DNA of 6,894 bases from Deltaproteobacteria bacterium (lineage in GTDB: Bacteria > Myxococcota_A > Polyangia > HGW-17 > SLPX01). A model generated the notes under the pieces. That model had not been told where the DNA came from. It did no database searches and saw only the letters and a list, made by a program, of their open reading frames with translations. Position 1 is the first letter of the stretch. Each line of letters starts with the position of its first letter. This document shows, one piece after another, positions 5,435 to 6,894 of the stretch. Position numbers and translations under genes: made by a program. The stretch is taken from positions 1-6,894 of the forward strand of contig JAABSF010000140.1 in assembly GCA_011390535.1 (NCBI GenBank). Direction: 5' to 3'.

Positions 5435-5602
5435 TCAGCCCTTAGGACAGAAGTATCCATCTGGTTTCCATTGGATGGTGAAGATGAATTTATACATTCC
5501 CATGGTGGAGCCGGTGATGGTTTTTCGACCCGCAAATGCGCAGGTTGCTGCAGCGACATCGGGCGTGTTGACGTGGTTGAGGCTACAATATATTCTGTGA
5601 GC
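5435..5602 (-). pseudogene. Possible decayed coding fragment, about 55 codons
   Basis: Between an in-frame TAG (5603-5605) and a TGA (5435-5437) the minus strand encodes about 55 codons that read like a protein: LNHVNTPDVAAATCAFAG, then GSTMGMYKFIFTIQWKPDG, ending in YFCPKG. Codons such as ACC, ATC, GGC and TCC with C in third position are frequent, as in real genes. No start codon lies in the first half, so it would be a 5'-truncated remnant rather than a gene. I recognise no family. Confidence 0.22.
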
Positions 5603-5609
5603 CTATAAT
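5568..5609 (+). promoter_or_regulatory. Promoter-like cluster upstream of the lipoprotein gene
   Basis: TTGACG (5568-5573) lies 15 bp from TATATT (5589-5594), and a perfect TATAAT is at 5604-5609, although its best upstream partner, TTGAGG (5577-5582), is 21 bp away. The cluster is 70 to 115 bp ahead of the ATG at 5682. Confidence 0.33.
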
Positions 5610-5681
5610 GAAAATTGTCACGTAACTTGTGATACTGAAATTAATTGCCATAACCACTGAGACTGATTCGGAAAGCCCAAA

Positions 5682-6815
5682 ATGAAAATTATCTTGGAAC
5701 TAAACAAAAAAGCCCTGACAACCGCTAATTCTATGATTGTGGGCAGGGCACATCGATCAATTAGAGGCCTTCGGCTGAATCATTATGGTCTCCGGCGCTG
5801 CAATCTCTTTTTTTCCGGCGTCCTCATGATGGCCGTGCTGGTCTTTATCTCTTGCGGGAAAAAAGAAATCGACAAGAAGAAAACGAAGGAGATTAATCTC
5901 GCGGTAAAAGAAGATACCAAGCTCCAGGAATCAACAGAAGATTTATTGGAAAAGAGGGGGTCGCTGATCCGCCTCAAAAAGAAGCTGAGCAAACAAAGAA
6001 GTGAGCTTGAAAAGAGAAAACAGAACATACCTGAGGGAGATAAGAAAGCAGCGGCCGCCATTCAAGCCGAAGAAGCGGATCTCGTAAAAAGAGAGCGGCG
6101 GCTCTATGAAGAAGAGGGGGATCTGAACAAAAAATTGTCTCAACTACTGAAACAAAGGTCCGCGCTGTTGACAAAGGCCACAACAGCATTAACCGCAGCT
6201 GCGGCGTCTTCCGGCCCGCCCAAAATAGCCCATCGAGAACACACGGTCTCTCAGAGAGAGAAGAGTCTGGCAGGCCGCGAGAAAGAGCTGGCCGAGAGGG
6301 AAGCGAAGCTTGCCCAACGAGAGGCTGATATCGCCAATCGTGAAAAAGAGCTGGCCAAAGGCTGTGTAGCCATGGCCGCTCCCGTATATACTGTAACTCA
6401 AATCGAAGCCCCCAAAAATGCAGGCTCCCGCAGCTATTCGAAATCAGATGTTAAATCGGCTTACGACAAAGCGCTCCACGCCATGTCTTCGCGTGGGATC
6501 TTAATCTCCGATTTACCCCCCGGAGTAGGCAAGCTGAGATCAGACATCCTTTCCTACATGAAAAACAAAGAATACTATCGCGGGAAACTGTCGGCAGACC
6601 AACTGCTGAAAATCATAAGGAGCATCTCTATAGACCGTGGGTTCGTAGGAGCCAAAATGGGCCGTCTTCACCGCCGCATAAACAAGAAAAAGCTCTCATC
6701 AGACAAAGAAAAGAAAGCAAACAATCTATTTGTGCAGGCTACTAGTGATTACAGCAACGGCCGATTCAAACAGGCAAATTCAAAGCTCAACCGGATTTTT
6801 GCCCTCACCAGATAG
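5682..6815 (+). CDS. Coiled-coil lipoprotein with a conserved-looking C-terminal helical domain, function unknown
   Basis: The 377 residues begin with a long basic n-region, then a hydrophobic segment NLFFSGVLMMAVLVFIS (41-57) ending at Cys58 followed by GKKEIDKKK. This is a lipoprotein signal with a loose lipobox (FISC). The mature protein is probably anchored in the outer or inner membrane facing the periplasm. Residues 80-165 are charged helix, and 192-226 consist of five heptads REKSLAG, REKELAE, REAKLAQ, READIAN, REKELAK, a regular coiled coil. After a short Ala/Pro linker (180-250), residues 255-377 form an alpha-helical domain with LPPGVGKL (278-285), IDRGFVGAKMGRLHRRI (317-333) and a TPR-like end (ANNLFVQATSDYSNGRFKQA). 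GGAAAG (5670-5675) lies 6 nt before ATG 5682, supporting this start despite the 40-residue n-region. RR at 38-39 does not make a full Tat motif. No partner gene is visible, and the gene may stand alone. Confidence 0.8.
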   Translation: MKIILELNKKALTTANSMIVGRAHRSIRGLRLNHYGLRRCNLFFSGVLMMAVLVFISCGKKEIDKKKTKEINLAVKEDTKLQESTEDLLEKRGSLIRLKKKLSKQRSELEKRKQNIPEGDKKAAAAIQAEEADLVKRERRLYEEEGDLNKKLSQLLKQRSALLTKATTALTAAAASSGPPKIAHREHTVSQREKSLAGREKELAEREAKLAQREADIANREKELAKGCVAMAAPVYTVTQIEAPKNAGSRSYSKSDVKSAYDKALHAMSSRGILISDLPPGVGKLRSDILSYMKNKEYYRGKLSADQLLKIIRSISIDRGFVGAKMGRLHRRINKKKLSSDKEKKANNLFVQATSDYSNGRFKQANSKLNRIFALTR

Positions 6816-6850
6816 AATCGCCATCGGCGTTTGTCTTTAGACAGGAACGC
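6816..6850 (+). terminator. Weak hairpin after the lipoprotein gene
   Basis: CGCC (6819-6822) pairs with GGCG (6826-6829) around a three-base loop, followed by TTTGTCTTT; a second small inverted repeat TGTCT / AGACA lies at 6832-6843. The stem is short for an intrinsic terminator, and the remaining bases to 6894 show no other feature. Confidence 0.2.
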
Positions 6851-6894
6851 TCCTTCACATTACCGCAGCAGCATATCCTACAAAGCTCGCTCCC

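Larger units (their letters stand above)
5293..5681. other. Divergent intergenic region between cutA and the lipoprotein gene
   Basis: The 389 bp should hold promoters for both divergent genes. Promoter-like patterns lie at 5568-5609 (plus strand); a TATACT (5411-5416) has no convincing -35. On the minus strand 5435-5602 looks like decayed coding sequence. A 10-bp direct repeat aatgaaaatt occurs at 5607-5616 and again over the start of the lipoprotein gene at 5681-5690. The 14-mer tgagtcagccctta (5431-5444) is found inverted inside rsmI (611-624). I see no RNA gene, and the plus-strand open frame 5367-5600 has no support. Confidence 0.65.

Noticed and set aside
5367..5600. A 77-codon plus-strand frame upstream of the lipoprotein gene
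   Set aside because: There is no ribosome site and no recognisable motif, and the minus strand reads more like coding sequence there.

Overview
The window looks like chromosome from a Gram-negative bacterium of the broad 'deltaproteobacterial' group (Desulfobacterota, SAR324 or a relative). This rests on the delta-type sigma-32 with an intact RpoH box next to rsmI, a periplasmic PBP4-type peptidase and a probable outer-membrane lipoprotein with a long REKELAE-type coiled coil. GC content is moderate and intergenic DNA is clearly richer in A+T. The assignment is an inference from gene content. I see no rRNA, tRNA, CRISPR array, complete insertion sequence or phage module.

Layout: (1) 1-1831, minus strand: rpoH (heat-shock sigma factor) followed after 47 nt by rsmI (16S rRNA 2'-O-methyltransferase), which runs off the left edge. 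(2) 1832-2229: a 398-bp divergent region with a hairpin in the rpoH leader, a cluster of short inverted repeats and a doubtful 106-codon ORF. (3) 2230-3207, plus strand: a DUF2062 membrane protein with an acidic repeat at its N-terminus and a strongly basic repeat at its C-terminus, each built from 18-bp tandem units. It is followed by 88 nt without a single G, a good candidate for a Rho-dependent terminator. (4) 3359-4879, plus strand: dacB/PBP4. (5) 4933-5292, minus strand: cutA, convergent with dacB across a 53-bp spacer that carries a C-rich track on one strand and a G-quadruplex pattern on the other. (6) 5293-5681: non-coding DNA that may hold a decayed coding fragment and a promoter. (7) 5682-6815, plus strand: an uncharacterised coiled-coil lipoprotein.

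The recognisable genes serve protein homeostasis and translation (rpoH, rsmI), the cell envelope (dacB, DUF2062, lipoprotein) and a small conserved trimeric protein (cutA). I do not see an integrated novel system. The most unusual signals are the oppositely charged repeat tails of the DUF2062 protein, a one-base contraction in its C-terminal repeat that changes the last residues, the G-free stretch behind it, and the structured leader of rpoH.
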